A stretch of DNA of 64,000 nucleotides from positions 56,286 to 120,285 of the forward strand of contig DLGT01000154.1 in assembly GCA_002482845.1 (NCBI GenBank), in the 5' to 3' direction. This document shows, one piece after another, positions 36,948 through 46,360 of the stretch. Position numbers and translations under genes: made by a program. The DNA is from Saprospiraceae bacterium UBA7687 (lineage in GTDB: Bacteria; Bacteroidota; Bacteroidia; Chitinophagales; Saprospiraceae). The number at the start of each line of letters is the position of its first letter. The first letter of the stretch is position 1. The notes beneath the pieces were generated by a model. That model did not search any database. It was given only the letters and a program-made list of their open reading frames with translations, and had not been told where the DNA came from.

Positions 36948-37412
36948 ATGCAAAAACAGTGGAATTTTGAATTGTTGTCTTGGCTCTTTGCCATTCTTTT
37001 CGCAGTTTTAATGATTGCACCTATTTATCTTAAAGTAGGAGATTTATATGCATTTTATATACAGAATTTTATATGTATCATAGTATTTCTAACATTGTCT
37101 AGGTATATCTTTTTGCTCTCTTTTACACCATTTGCAAGGGTGAAGTGGTTTAAGTTTATGCTTATTTTTCTGCCGATACCTTTATTTTTGTACCATATAG
37201 ATTCATTGTATGAATTCCAACGTTTTCTAGATGAAGATGGTACGATTAGCTTATTTAAAGGTTCTAGCGATATGAGTGATTACGAATTTGGCAAGTACAT
37301 CAGATATCAATTCATGTTTTTTTGTGTGGGTGCTTTAGTTACCATAGCGATGATTCCCATCAGGATGATTATCTCTTTTTGGCGTACCACTAATACATCT
37401 GATAGGGTATAA
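36948..37412 (+). CDS. Integral membrane protein of unknown function
   Basis: The 154 residues have about four hydrophobic segments (roughly 9-28, 37-57, 66-84 and 124-145) and an acidic loop EDGTISLFKGSSDMSDYE between the third and fourth. A TATCTTTG -7-like element lies at 36921-36928. No family is recognised. It precedes the AhpD-like gene by 44 bases on the same strand and may share its transcript. Confidence 0.68.
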   Translation: MQKQWNFELLSWLFAILFAVLMIAPIYLKVGDLYAFYIQNFICIIVFLTLSRYIFLLSFTPFARVKWFKFMLIFLPIPLFLYHIDSLYEFQRFLDEDGTISLFKGSSDMSDYEFGKYIRYQFMFFCVGALVTIAMIPIRMIISFWRTTNTSDRV

Positions 37413-37456
37413 ATCCTTCTGAGATTGCCATTATATTTAATTATAAACAAAAGATT

Positions 37457-37810
37457 ATGTCTCAAATAAACGAATTTAACGAGTATAGAACCAAAATGAA
37501 TGAGCGTATTCTGGCTCAGGATAATAAGGTGTTAAAACGATTTTTTAGTTTAGATAATCAAGCCTACCAAGATGGCGCACTCTCCGAAAAGACAAAAGAG
37601 CTTTTGGGGTTAGTGGCTTCTATGGTGTTGAGATGTGATGATTGTATTAAATATCACTTGGGTACTTGTCATGAATTAGGGGTGACTACAGATGAAATTT
37701 ATGAAGTGTTTTCAGTTGCTAATCTCGTAGGTGGTTCCATTTGTATTCCACATACAAGGAGAGCAGTAGAGTACTGGGATGAACTAGAAGAGAGGAAAAA
37801 GAAGGATTGA
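37457..37810 (+). CDS. Carboxymuconolactone decarboxylase/AhpD-family protein
   Basis: This 117-residue helical protein has the AhpD-like CxxC motif in VLRCDDCIKYHLGTCHELG (with the following His). The pair is redox-active in AhpD-type peroxidase partners. Length and the EIYEVFSVANLVGG segment fit the CMD family. The precise partner is unknown. It ends before a 170-base intergenic gap. Confidence 0.88.
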   Translation: MSQINEFNEYRTKMNERILAQDNKVLKRFFSLDNQAYQDGALSEKTKELLGLVASMVLRCDDCIKYHLGTCHELGVTTDEIYEVFSVANLVGGSICIPHTRRAVEYWDELEERKKKD

Positions 37811-37977
37811 TTTTTTTAAGTCTATTGTTTTTTTTAGAAAAATAGACTGCAATCAACCGAATTGGGAATTGCAAAATAATCTTTTACATATCGTTTACAT
37901 CATTTTACAGAAAAATGTATACATGAAATAAGTATCGCATTACTTTTGGATTATTATTTCACATAAATTTATTTCGA

Positions 37978-38997
37978 ATGCATTTAATAGCTTCTTTAAA
38001 ATTGTTTTGTTTGGTGAGTATTTTTTCTTGCGATCAAACAATAGATTATCCATCTACTTACCAACCTAAGATATTGAAATCATCAAGCAAGGATTCTGTC
38101 AAAATGGAAGATACAAAATCTGATGTATCCAATATCCTTTTTCAATCAAAAGATGGTGGGGAAACATGGGATGATATAAGTGAGTCATTACCTGGTAGGG
38201 AACCGATTGATGGTTTTTTTACAAGTAACACTGATGTTTACTTTCGTCAAAAAAATGCCATGTATCATTCTAAAAGTAAATCTAAAAGCCAGCTTTGGGA
38301 TCATGAATTTATATTGAATCCACATATTACCACTATCGCCTATAATCCTTCAGGAGTTATGGCTTATAATTATGAAGGTCAAATTTATCAAAGAATAAAT
38401 GTTACTGGAACTTGGGTACCTATTTATGCTAATCTTCAAAAACAACAAATACGTACTATTTTTGAAACATCAAATGGAATTATCTTTGTGGGTAGTGACA
38501 GCGGACTTTTTAGATCTTTAGATAAGGGCCAAAACTGGACACAAGTTCAAAATGAAGGATGGGTGATGCAAATAGTTGAGAACAAAGATGTCCTTTTAGC
38601 TACAGGTGAAAAAGGCATCATGCGCTCCACTGACAATGGAGCACATTGGGAATGGGTTGTTAGCGAAGGTGGCGTAGGCATTGATATTGAAAAGATTGAA
38701 GGTGGATTTGCTGCAATAACGTATAATACAAAAACAAAATCTAGAAGGGTGCGAGTTTCGATGGATGAAGGTAAAAATTGGCAGGCAATTGATAATGGAC
38801 TTCAAGCATCTGAATCTATTTCTTCTATAAAGTCGTATGGGAAATATCTGTTTTGTGGACATCCAAATGGTATATATCGATCTTCAGACATGGGCAAAAC
38901 ATGGAATCTTATAAAACCAAGCATCGATAAAAAAGTCTATAGCCTATATAAATCAGGTAATGTTCTTTATGCCATACCAAGAAATTTTGGTTGCTAA
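37978..38997 (+). CDS. Lipoprotein with BNR/Asp-box beta-propeller
   Basis: The 339 residues begin with an N-terminal signal and lipobox-like SIFSC (Cys at about residue 18). At least five Asp-box repeats are seen: SKDGGETW, SLDKGQNW, STDNGAHW, SMDEGKNW and SSDMGKTW. Such propellers occur in sialidases, sortilins and YCF48-like assembly factors. No sialidase catalytic Arg triad or FRIP motif is visible, so a binding role is more likely. It is transcribed alone and ends in a strong terminator. Confidence 0.85.
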   Translation: MHLIASLKLFCLVSIFSCDQTIDYPSTYQPKILKSSSKDSVKMEDTKSDVSNILFQSKDGGETWDDISESLPGREPIDGFFTSNTDVYFRQKNAMYHSKSKSKSQLWDHEFILNPHITTIAYNPSGVMAYNYEGQIYQRINVTGTWVPIYANLQKQQIRTIFETSNGIIFVGSDSGLFRSLDKGQNWTQVQNEGWVMQIVENKDVLLATGEKGIMRSTDNGAHWEWVVSEGGVGIDIEKIEGGFAAITYNTKTKSRRVRVSMDEGKNWQAIDNGLQASESISSIKSYGKYLFCGHPNGIYRSSDMGKTWNLIKPSIDKKVYSLYKSGNVLYAIPRNFGC

Positions 38998-39023
38998 AAG
39001 ATAAGTTTCGAGTGTATTTTTCT

Positions 39024-39068
39024 CCGATAGGATGTCTCAAAGGCATCCTATCGGTCTTTTATTTTTCT
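39024..39068 (+). terminator. Rho-independent terminator
   Basis: Perfect 11-bp arms CCGATAGGATG (39024-39034) and CATCCTATCGG (39044-39054) are followed by TCTTTTATTTTT. It serves the Asp-box lipoprotein gene and separates it from the convergent hemW. Confidence 0.9.
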
Positions 39069-39089
39069 TCTCGATCAAAACATGTCTAA

Positions 39090-40217
39090 TCATTCCACCC
39101 AGAATAAATTGGAAGCGATGCCATCTGCAAAGTGTTTGCCTACTTGTGTCAAGGTATATTTGTGTTCAACTTGTGTCACAAAACCTTTTTTTATTTCATC
39201 TTGAATTCCTTCTAAAAAATAGGGGACGAATTCAGATCCAAATCCATTTATTTCATCAAGTTTTACGCCCCACATTGTTCTTAAGCCTGTCATGATATAC
39301 TCATTGTATCGAGTAGAAGGAGATAGTTCTTCCCTTTCTGATGGTATGATATTTTCAAGTAACGATTGCATGTATTTTTGATTATTTGCGATATTCCATG
39401 ACCTAGACCTACCATCAAATGAATGTGCCGAAGGACCAATGCCTAGATATTGCGCTCCTTTCCAGTAATTTGTATTGTGAATGGCATATTTCTCAGGTTT
39501 AGCAAAATTCGATATTTCGTAATGCTCATAACCTGAAGCAGTTAGATTTTCTATCAAAGTTGTAAATTGTCTACTTGCCAAATCACTATCAGGTGACATT
39601 TTTTTACCCTTTTTTACATGGTGGTGCAATGCCGTACCTTCCTCTACTGTAAGACAATAAGAAGATATGTGTGGTATATCTAATGACAAGGCAGTTTTGA
39701 TGTTCTCAGCCCACATTTCATGAGAAGTGGTGGGACTGCCATATATCAAATCTATCGTAATATTATCAAATCCTACATCTTGAGCCAATTTAATACAAGT
39801 CTGAGCTTCCTGCGCATTGTGTGCACGATTCATCCATATCAGGTCTTCGTTAAAAAACGATTGGATACCGATACTGAGACGATTAATGCCCCATTTTTTA
39901 AAGGAGTTTAATTTTTCGAAGGTGATGTCATCAGGATTAGCTTCTAAGGTTATTTCAGTTTGAGCTGTCCAAGTGAATACTTCATTTAAGGCACTAAATA
40001 TTTGCCCCAACTCATCATCAGTAAGCAAACTAGGTGTACCGCCACCAAAATAAATACTGGTCAGTGACTTTTCTTTCACATAATTTTTTTGAATGATAAT
40101 TTCCTTACAAATGGCTGAAACTAAGTCGCCTTTTGACTTTAAAGTAGTCGAAAAATGAAAATTACAATAATGACAGGCTTGTTTGCAAAAAGGAATGTGA
40201 ATATATATACCAGACAT
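39090..40217 (-). CDS. hemW: Radical SAM heme chaperone HemW
   Basis: This 375-residue protein was formerly annotated as an oxygen-independent coproporphyrinogen oxidase-like enzyme. The radical SAM CxxxCxxC is Cys11/Cys15/Cys18 (PFCKQACHYCNF). The first strand and motif IYIHIPFC, followed by YFGGGTPSLL, are typical. HemN-specific N-terminal extension and the extra Cys of HemN are absent, favouring HemW, which binds heme and delivers it to respiratory proteins. Confidence 0.92.
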   Translation of the reverse strand: MSGIYIHIPFCKQACHYCNFHFSTTLKSKGDLVSAICKEIIIQKNYVKEKSLTSIYFGGGTPSLLTDDELGQIFSALNEVFTWTAQTEITLEANPDDITFEKLNSFKKWGINRLSIGIQSFFNEDLIWMNRAHNAQEAQTCIKLAQDVGFDNITIDLIYGSPTTSHEMWAENIKTALSLDIPHISSYCLTVEEGTALHHHVKKGKKMSPDSDLASRQFTTLIENLTASGYEHYEISNFAKPEKYAIHNTNYWKGAQYLGIGPSAHSFDGRSRSWNIANNQKYMQSLLENIIPSEREELSPSTRYNEYIMTGLRTMWGVKLDEINGFGSEFVPYFLEGIQDEIKKGFVTQVEHKYTLTQVGKHFADGIASNLFWVE

Positions 40218-40327
40218 TTTGTAATTTCGTTATACAATTGTTTAATAAATAAAAAATAGACGTTCTGCAGAATACTTTTTTGACTCAATACTTCTTACTG
40301 TATCCTATCAACCGAAAGTCATACTTC

Positions 40328-42097
40328 ATGGTAAAGGTAGGGCTATTCACGGTATTTAGTATGTTTTTTGGTCAGGTTTTCAGCCAGAAAAAAGTCACCG
40401 CATTGATTTCTACATATGATTCAGTGATTAAGCGTGAAGAACTTTCTAATAATAATGTTTATATAGATTCATTGTCCGTTAGGAAATACTATACTGATTA
40501 TGTGACAGAATTATTAGCAAAAGGATATTCTGTAGCAAATCTTGATACTTTTTATTGTCAAAAAGATACGTGTTTGGCTAAGGTATATCTTGGTTCAAAA
40601 TACACCTTGGGAAACATAAAAATGAGTTCTGACCAAGTAACTATTTTAGAATCTGCAGGTTTGAAAAGGAATAGAATAGTCGGTAAGCCACTTGACTCTA
40701 TACTTTTGACCACTGTTTTAAAAACCTTGGTAGATCATCATACGAATGTCGGATATCCATTTGCAAAGGCAAGTTACGACTCTGTGGATATTGTTGAGAA
40801 TAAGTTGAATGCACAAATTAAAGTACAAAAGGGTCGGTTTTTTACTTTTGACAGTATTCAGATGGAAGGCAAAGTGATCTTGAATAAAAAGTTTCTGTAC
40901 CGATTTTTAGATATCAAACCTGGTGAACCATATGCCCAAGAGAAAGTCGTCCGAGCCAATAAAAGACTCAATGACCTACAATTTGTAAAACAAACCCAAG
41001 CTCCTGCCGTCAATTTTGTAAATGATAAAGCTTCTCTTGTACTAACTTTAGATCCTAAACCATCGAGTAGGTTTGACTTCTTAGTTGGAGTATTGCCACA
41101 GCAAAATCCCGATGGTTCTCGCAAATGGAATATCACAGGTGATCTCACAACAGAACTCAATAATAGCTTCGGTCAAGGTGAATATATTTTTCTTCAGCTG
41201 AAAAGATTAAAACCTGAAAATCTCGAACTTCAACTCAAATCTACACTGCCTTATATAGCTGGATTGCCAGTAGGAAGTCACGTAGATTTCAGGATATTTA
41301 AAAACGCTTCACAGAATATTGATTTATTTTTTGATGGTGGTTTTCAATATCTTTTTGGTGGATTCAACAATATAAAATTATATGGCAGCTACCGGTCTTC
41401 ACGTCTCTTGGAAATCAATACGGATCAAATACTTGCAGCTCGTAGACTTCCCGGTAGCCTTGATGTCACTTATTCGGGTGTAGGTCTTGGATTGGCACTA
41501 AGAGATTTGGATTATCGATTTAATCCATCCAAAGGATATTCTGTCGAAATAAATACTATCACAGGTAGTAAAAAAATTCTACCTAACGTGACCATTACCC
41601 AATTGGAAGGATTTGAAAATAGTTACGACACACTGAAACTTGTATCCCTGCAAGCAGATATCGACCTAAATGCAGCCTATTATATACCTGTCAAAAATTG
41701 GGCAGCGCTAAAGTTTGGTGGTACCGCAGGTATTCGTTACAACCAAAATCAAATACAAACCAATGAGTTGCTAAGGGTAGGAGGTAATAAACTACTGCGT
41801 GGTTTTGATGAGGAAAGCATTTTGACAGATTTTTATGCATTTAGCACTGTTGAATTTCGGTTTTTGTTTGATCAGAATTCCTATATGAGTCTTCCATTTG
41901 TAGATTATGGTGTCACAAGAGTGATAGATGCTAATGGACAAATGGTCATGGATAACGTCATGGGTGTAGGCATGGGCCTTAATTTTGGGACAGCAGCTGG
42001 TATTTTTAATTTATCCTTTGCAGCAGGTAGAAATCTTGGCAACCCTTGGGATTTTGGAAAGATGAAAATCCACTTTGGGTATGTCAATTTGTTTTAA
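40328..42097 (+). CDS. BamA/TamA-like outer-membrane barrel protein
   Basis: The ATG at 40328 starts a signal peptide (VKVGLFTVFSMFFGQVFSQ); the frame reaches back to a TTG at 40280. The 589 residues begin with POTRA-like modules (about 25-245, including FTFDSIQMEGKVILNKKFLYRFLDIKPGEPY) and continue as a C-terminal beta-barrel of the surface antigen/Omp85 type, closing with GYVNLF, whose terminal Phe suits recognition by the Bam machinery. It is shorter than BamA, hence a TamA-like or accessory Omp85 role is inferred. Confidence 0.85.
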   Translation: MVKVGLFTVFSMFFGQVFSQKKVTALISTYDSVIKREELSNNNVYIDSLSVRKYYTDYVTELLAKGYSVANLDTFYCQKDTCLAKVYLGSKYTLGNIKMSSDQVTILESAGLKRNRIVGKPLDSILLTTVLKTLVDHHTNVGYPFAKASYDSVDIVENKLNAQIKVQKGRFFTFDSIQMEGKVILNKKFLYRFLDIKPGEPYAQEKVVRANKRLNDLQFVKQTQAPAVNFVNDKASLVLTLDPKPSSRFDFLVGVLPQQNPDGSRKWNITGDLTTELNNSFGQGEYIFLQLKRLKPENLELQLKSTLPYIAGLPVGSHVDFRIFKNASQNIDLFFDGGFQYLFGGFNNIKLYGSYRSSRLLEINTDQILAARRLPGSLDVTYSGVGLGLALRDLDYRFNPSKGYSVEINTITGSKKILPNVTITQLEGFENSYDTLKLVSLQADIDLNAAYYIPVKNWAALKFGGTAGIRYNQNQIQTNELLRVGGNKLLRGFDEESILTDFYAFSTVEFRFLFDQNSYMSLPFVDYGVTRVIDANGQMVMDNVMGVGMGLNFGTAAGIFNLSFAAGRNLGNPWDFGKMKIHFGYVNLF

Positions 42098-42171
42098 TGT
42101 TTTTTAAAACAATCAACTAAAAAATATTACATCTCTTTATGTCATAGTGCTTTAATGGATAATTGCTAAAT

Positions 42172-42573
42172 CTACTTCTTTACCGCTTTTACTTGATCTA
42201 CCGTCACCATCTTTCCATAGTCATTTCCCCACGAATGATTGATGTAATTCATGACATCCGCTACTTCTTCATCATCTAGCCCTGGCGCTGGCATCATACC
42301 ATTATACTCAGTACCATTGACAGTGATTTTGCCTTTTTGACCATATTTGATGGCGTAAATGCTTTCGGTTTGCTGATTTTTTAGGTAATCTGATTTAGCT
42401 AAAGGTGGAAATATTTTTGCAGTACCTTCACCGTTTGCTCTATGGCAAGTCACACAAAAGTCTGTATAAATTTCTTTCCCACGAGCCTTGCTTTTTTCTA
42501 AATCACTATTTTGATCTGTTATAAAACTGCTCAGAAGTAAGATCCCAAAACAAAAAATGATACCTAATTTCAT
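42172..42573 (-). CDS. Monoheme c-type cytochrome
   Basis: The 133 residues start with a signal peptide (GIIFCFGILLLSSF). Heme is bound at Cys40/Cys43/His44 (CVTCHRANGEG) and the axial Met is 93 or 94 (NGMMPAPGL), a class I fold. Its ATG overlaps the upstream dehydrogenase stop by four bases, so it is probably the periplasmic electron acceptor of that enzyme. Confidence 0.9.
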   Translation of the reverse strand: MKLGIIFCFGILLLSSFITDQNSDLEKSKARGKEIYTDFCVTCHRANGEGTAKIFPPLAKSDYLKNQQTESIYAIKYGQKGKITVNGTEYNGMMPAPGLDDEEVADVMNYINHSWGNDYGKMVTVDQVKAVKK

Positions 42574-43685
42574 TTGATTGGTGTTATTTTGTAAATACCT
42601 TTTCCTTCCACACCTACATAGATATACCCATCAGGACCCATTTTGACATTTCTGATACGACCCACATCAGCCATTATTTTTTCTCTATATTCGACTTTGT
42701 CATTTTTTAGTACAAGTCTTTCTAGATATTGAAATTTGAGTGAACCAATAAGCAAATTATTCTTCCAATCTGGATAGATGTCCGAATCGACAAAGGCCAT
42801 GCCACTAGGTGCAATAGAAGGTACATAATAATATAGTGGTTGTTCCATACCATCCATTTCAGTTTTGTCAGTCAGTTGACTGCCATCATAATTGATACCA
42901 TAACATATCACTGGCCAACCATAATTTGCACCTTTACGCACGATATTGATCTCGTCGCCACCTTGTGGTCCATGTTCATTAGTCCATATGGCACCTGTTT
43001 TTGGATGTTTTGCCATACCTTGTGGATTGCGATGGCCATAACTATATATCGCTTGTTTCGCACCTTTTTGATTATAAAATGGATTGTCGGTAGGGATGCT
43101 TCCATCATCTTTGAGACGATATACTTTACCTCCATCAAGCATAATGTCTTGTGGATTTATTTCATGTTCGCCTCTGTCTCCAATACTGAAATACACATAA
43201 CCATCATTGTCAAAAGCTATTCTTGATCCAAAATGATAAGGTTTGTTTGTATTAGGACTTCCTTTGTAGAGTACTTGTTTTTCTACTAGGCTGCCATCTT
43301 TTAGTTTGGCGCGCATTAATGCAGTATTTCCACCTTTTTCTTCTCCTTCTGGCGATGAATAAGTTATGTAGATCCAACCGTTATTTTTATATTTTGGGTG
43401 TACCATGATATCGAGTAGGCCGCCTTGTCCACGTGCGTACACTTCAGGTACATTGGCTATTTCTGTTTTTATTCCATTTTTTATATGAAATAACTTGCCT
43501 TTTATTTCTGTAACCAACAAACTACCATCTGGTAAAAAGTCCATTCCCCAAGGAATATCAATCTCAGATGCAACGAGTTCGGTTGTATAATTGATCTTGT
43601 CAGGTGTTTGAATGGAAGTATCTTTTTGGGTGTAACAAGCATTTGCCCAAAACAGCATGGAAAGTATAGATATGTATTTGATCAT
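42570..43685 (-). CDS. PQQ-dependent sugar dehydrogenase (aldose/glucose-sorbosone type)
   Basis: This 371-residue periplasmic six-bladed propeller has a signal peptide ending near WANACYTQ. Family motifs are IPWGMDFLPDGSLLVTE, GQGGLLDIMVHP, YSYGHRNPQGMAKHP, TNEHGPQGGDEIN and PSGMAFVDSD. This glucose/sorbosone dehydrogenase family, which includes soluble aldose dehydrogenases such as YliI/Asd, uses PQQ, with a catalytic His in the first blades. It is translationally coupled to a cytochrome c gene. The sugar substrate is not predictable. Confidence 0.9.
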   Translation of the reverse strand: MIKYISILSMLFWANACYTQKDTSIQTPDKINYTTELVASEIDIPWGMDFLPDGSLLVTEIKGKLFHIKNGIKTEIANVPEVYARGQGGLLDIMVHPKYKNNGWIYITYSSPEGEEKGGNTALMRAKLKDGSLVEKQVLYKGSPNTNKPYHFGSRIAFDNDGYVYFSIGDRGEHEINPQDIMLDGGKVYRLKDDGSIPTDNPFYNQKGAKQAIYSYGHRNPQGMAKHPKTGAIWTNEHGPQGGDEINIVRKGANYGWPVICYGINYDGSQLTDKTEMDGMEQPLYYYVPSIAPSGMAFVDSDIYPDWKNNLLIGSLKFQYLERLVLKNDKVEYREKIMADVGRIRNVKMGPDGYIYVGVEGKGIYKITPIK

Positions 43686-43771
43686 AAAAATGGTATTCTA
43701 GATTTTGTTGATGAAGTAAAGGTAACAAAAAAAATGAGTTTTTGATTTGTAAAGGTAGAAAATGGATAGGA

Positions 43772-43808
43772 AACTCATATCTTATAACTCATCTCTCAAA
43801 ACTTATAT
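43772..43808. repeat. Degenerate GAGATATGA-type repeats at a stop codon
   Basis: On the minus strand this reads as AGATATAAG and GAGATGAG-like words (plus strand ACTCATATCTTATAACTCAT). It ends exactly at the O-methyltransferase TAG. The same words occur in the tandem block at 17944-17981 and 18081-18120. Confidence 0.55.
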
Positions 43809-44444
43809 CTATACGACCCTTATCAAATTGATCCCATCACGAATAGGTAAAATGACGTTTTCTACTCGTGGGTCATTTGCTATTTTTTTATTGAAGTCAT
43901 CAAGTTGTTGTGTTTTTTTGTCTTTTTTTGCGTCTAAGATTTTACCACTCCATAGCACATTATCAGCTAAAATAAGTGTTCCTTTGTTGCATTTATTGAT
44001 AACCATATCAAAATATTGGCTATACGCTTCTTTATCAGCATCGATAAATACTAGGTCAAACAAATAGTCGAGTTTTAGAATAATGTCCTTAGCGTCTCCA
44101 GTTTTTAATTCTATTTTATCTTTATATTGACTTTCGTCAAAAAAAGTCTTTGCAAGATGACTATGTTCTTCATCATATTCTATAGTAATCAATTTGCCAT
44201 CAGATGTTAAACCTTCTGCAAGACATATGGCAGAATATCCAGTAAAAGTACCTATTTCTAAGATGTATTTTGGAGATTTTATTTTACTAATCATGCTAAG
44301 TAGACTACCTTGCAACTGTCCTGACAACATTCTCGGTGCAGTCGTTGAGAGATGGGTTTGCCTTTCTATTTTGTCCAACAAAGGATCTTTTAATGTAGAA
44401 TGTGAAGCACAATAATCGTTCAATAGGCTAAGGATGTCTTGCAT
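43809..44444 (-). CDS. SAM-dependent O-methyltransferase (family 3)
   Basis: This 211-residue cytoplasmic enzyme related to catechol/caffeoyl-CoA O-methyltransferases has motif I ILEIGTFTGYSAI (about 61-73), metal-coordinating acidic residues around FIDADKEAY and ILADNVLWSG, and a C-terminal ILPIRDGINLIR typical of the family. Mg2+-dependent methylation of a catechol-like hydroxyl is the family reaction; the substrate is unknown. The next gene upstream (EamA transporter) is 3 bases away, suggesting co-transcription. Confidence 0.92.
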   Translation of the reverse strand: MQDILSLLNDYCASHSTLKDPLLDKIERQTHLSTTAPRMLSGQLQGSLLSMISKIKSPKYILEIGTFTGYSAICLAEGLTSDGKLITIEYDEEHSHLAKTFFDESQYKDKIELKTGDAKDIILKLDYLFDLVFIDADKEAYSQYFDMVINKCNKGTLILADNVLWSGKILDAKKDKKTQQLDDFNKKIANDPRVENVILPIRDGINLIRVV

Positions 44445-44447
44445 GAT

Positions 44448-45350
44448 CTAGATCGTTGTTGTGTTAAATTTTTTGTGAAGGTATGGATGCAACATGACAG
44501 AAAGTAATATGATTCCTCCGCCAAGATAGAAAAGTGGCGAAAGTTCTTTGTGGTCATTGAGTATAAAAATCGCCATGAGAATACCATAGACAGGTTCAAG
44601 ATTGATAACGAGATTTACAGCAAAGGCAGAGAGATGATGCAAAGATTTTAAGGTCAATACTTGTGCCAACGTCGTACACAACAATGCTAGAATTATTAAA
44701 TAGACCCAATCTGAAGTATTGGGTGGTAAAAAAGTATCCGCCTGATATCCGAATATCCACATTATGCCTAGCAGAAGCGTTATCATCATCCATGCACTGC
44801 TCAATTCTATAAATGAAATACTGTAAGGATCGGCACCTTTTATGTTGACTTTATTGAGACTTGAGAAGATGGCAGCGAGCAATGCAGCAGCAAGACCTAC
44901 CCACACTCCATTAATGTATGTTGTATTGATATTGTTTACAATGAGCAACATACCAGGAATGACAGAAGCTGCTAGTATAAGTTCAAGTTTATTGACTTTA
45001 GTTCTAAAAAAGATAGGTTCTATGAGCGATGTAAATAAGGAAGTAGTGCTCATACACACAAGCGCAATAGATGCATTTGACAGTTTAATAGCGCCATAAA
45101 AACAGATCCAGTGTAGCCCGATAAGTATGCCTATTATAATGTAAGTTCGTATTTGTTTCTTAGGAATCTGAATCAATGATTTGCCAAACTGTATAAAAAA
45201 TAACAAACTTACAGAAGTTATTAATACTCTCCACCATACCAATACGACAGCTGGTAATTGGATCAAATCACCCAATATGGCCGTAAAACCAAATAGAATG
45301 ACAGCAATATGGATCTGAATATATGCTGTCTGATTTTGTGTCAACGGCAT
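44448..45350 (-). CDS. EamA/DMT-family transporter
   Basis: This 300-residue inner-membrane protein has ten predicted helices in two EamA halves (the first ending near SLFTSLIEPIF, the second with LTLKSLHHLSAFAVNLVINLEPVYG). The family exports metabolites such as amino acids or nucleosides; the cargo is unknown. It forms a two-gene unit with the O-methyltransferase. Confidence 0.9.
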   Translation of the reverse strand: MPLTQNQTAYIQIHIAVILFGFTAILGDLIQLPAVVLVWWRVLITSVSLLFFIQFGKSLIQIPKKQIRTYIIIGILIGLHWICFYGAIKLSNASIALVCMSTTSLFTSLIEPIFFRTKVNKLELILAASVIPGMLLIVNNINTTYINGVWVGLAAALLAAIFSSLNKVNIKGADPYSISFIELSSAWMMITLLLGIMWIFGYQADTFLPPNTSDWVYLIILALLCTTLAQVLTLKSLHHLSAFAVNLVINLEPVYGILMAIFILNDHKELSPLFYLGGGIILLSVMLHPYLHKKFNTTTI

Positions 45351-45402
45351 TTATAGGAATGGGTTTCTATGTGAGATAACTTATAATTTTAGAGTAATTA
45401 TT

Positions 45403-45810
45403 TTACTTTGATTGGTCTATTGAATCGTACACGACAACTTTAGACCATAGATGTTTGCATTTATCTATGAAGTCGAGATGTATCGGGTCTACTTGGTATT
45501 TTTGTTCATCTTCAGCATTAGCAAAAATGGTCAACCAAGAAATTGCATAAGAACCATCAATTACTTCCCTGCTTGTTCCCGCAGGTACGCCAAGGTGGTA
45601 AGATTTGAGACTACTTGCTTTACTAAGTTCGTTCAGACCTTTTACAAGTTCGTTCAAATCTTCTTTACTATCGGGGTTTTTAAGCCAGAAATAGACATGA
45701 TGGACAAAAATATTAGTCATCTTTTTTTCAACCAAAAGATTTGTTGCCCTCCATCCTAATGGGAGCATTAATGATGAAAATCCTAGTTTGCTGAAAAAAC
45801 GCCTATTCAT
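45403..45810 (-). CDS. Dabb (stress-responsive A/B barrel) protein with Tat-like N-terminus
   Basis: The 135 residues comprise the dimeric alpha/beta-barrel domain from about residue 33 (IFVHHVYFWLKNPDSKEDLNELVKGLNELS; YHLGVPAGTSRE; DGSYAISWLTIF; DPIHLDFIDK). The N-terminus MNRRFFSKLGFSSLMLPLG resembles a twin-arginine signal, suggesting export, unless translation begins at the Met at residue 31 (MTNIF), which would give a normal-size cytoplasmic Dabb protein. Both starts are ATG. Confidence 0.82.
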   Translation of the reverse strand: MNRRFFSKLGFSSLMLPLGWRATNLLVEKKMTNIFVHHVYFWLKNPDSKEDLNELVKGLNELSKASSLKSYHLGVPAGTSREVIDGSYAISWLTIFANAEDEQKYQVDPIHLDFIDKCKHLWSKVVVYDSIDQSK

Positions 45811-46360
45811 GATTAATTAAGTTTAAAAAGTGATTTAAAAGATTTTTAAGAATTCCAATATTTACTTTGCTTCTATTTTAAAGGCCAAAAGTACGATTAA
45901 ATCAGAAATTTTGAAAACAAAACATATTTGAGATAATTTGAAAAAGACAAAGAGTGTTGAATTATAAGGCGTGTAGTACAATATTATAATAATGTATTAT
46001 TGTAAGGTTCAAATATTATATGAAAAGAATGGATAGTTCTAAATTTAAATTTTTAAAAGAAGAAAGAGCTCTTGAGAAATCTGCATCTATTTTAAATTAT
46101 GTGCTAATAGAATGAAATAAGTTAGTACCATTTTGGCCATGTTTTTATCACCAGAACGTCAAAAATATATTTACAGTCTATGTTGTTCTGATACCTTTGA
46201 CAAAATAGTACTCGGTGAAAAAGTTATTTTAATTAGAATTGTTCTAAATAAAATAAAACTAAAGATTGACATTGTCAAAAAGTGATTAAAAGTGTAAACC
46301 TTATTTATATTTGTGCAATTTTAATGATATTTTTAGAATCAAATCAATTTTATAATCGAA
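45811..46360. other. Gene-free stretch upstream of nqr operon
   Basis: These 550 AT-rich bases contain a 31-codon frame at 46020-46115 (starting MKRMDSSKFKFLKEERALEK). It may be a remnant or small peptide, but I cannot support it. A TATATTTG -7-like element at 46306-46313 with a weak -33 region is a candidate nqr promoter. No repeats or terminators are evident. Confidence 0.4.

Noticed and set aside
46020..46115. 31-codon frame starting MKRMDSSKFKFLKEERALEK
   Set aside because: Plausible amino-acid composition but no start signal, partner or known match I can name; may be a gene remnant.
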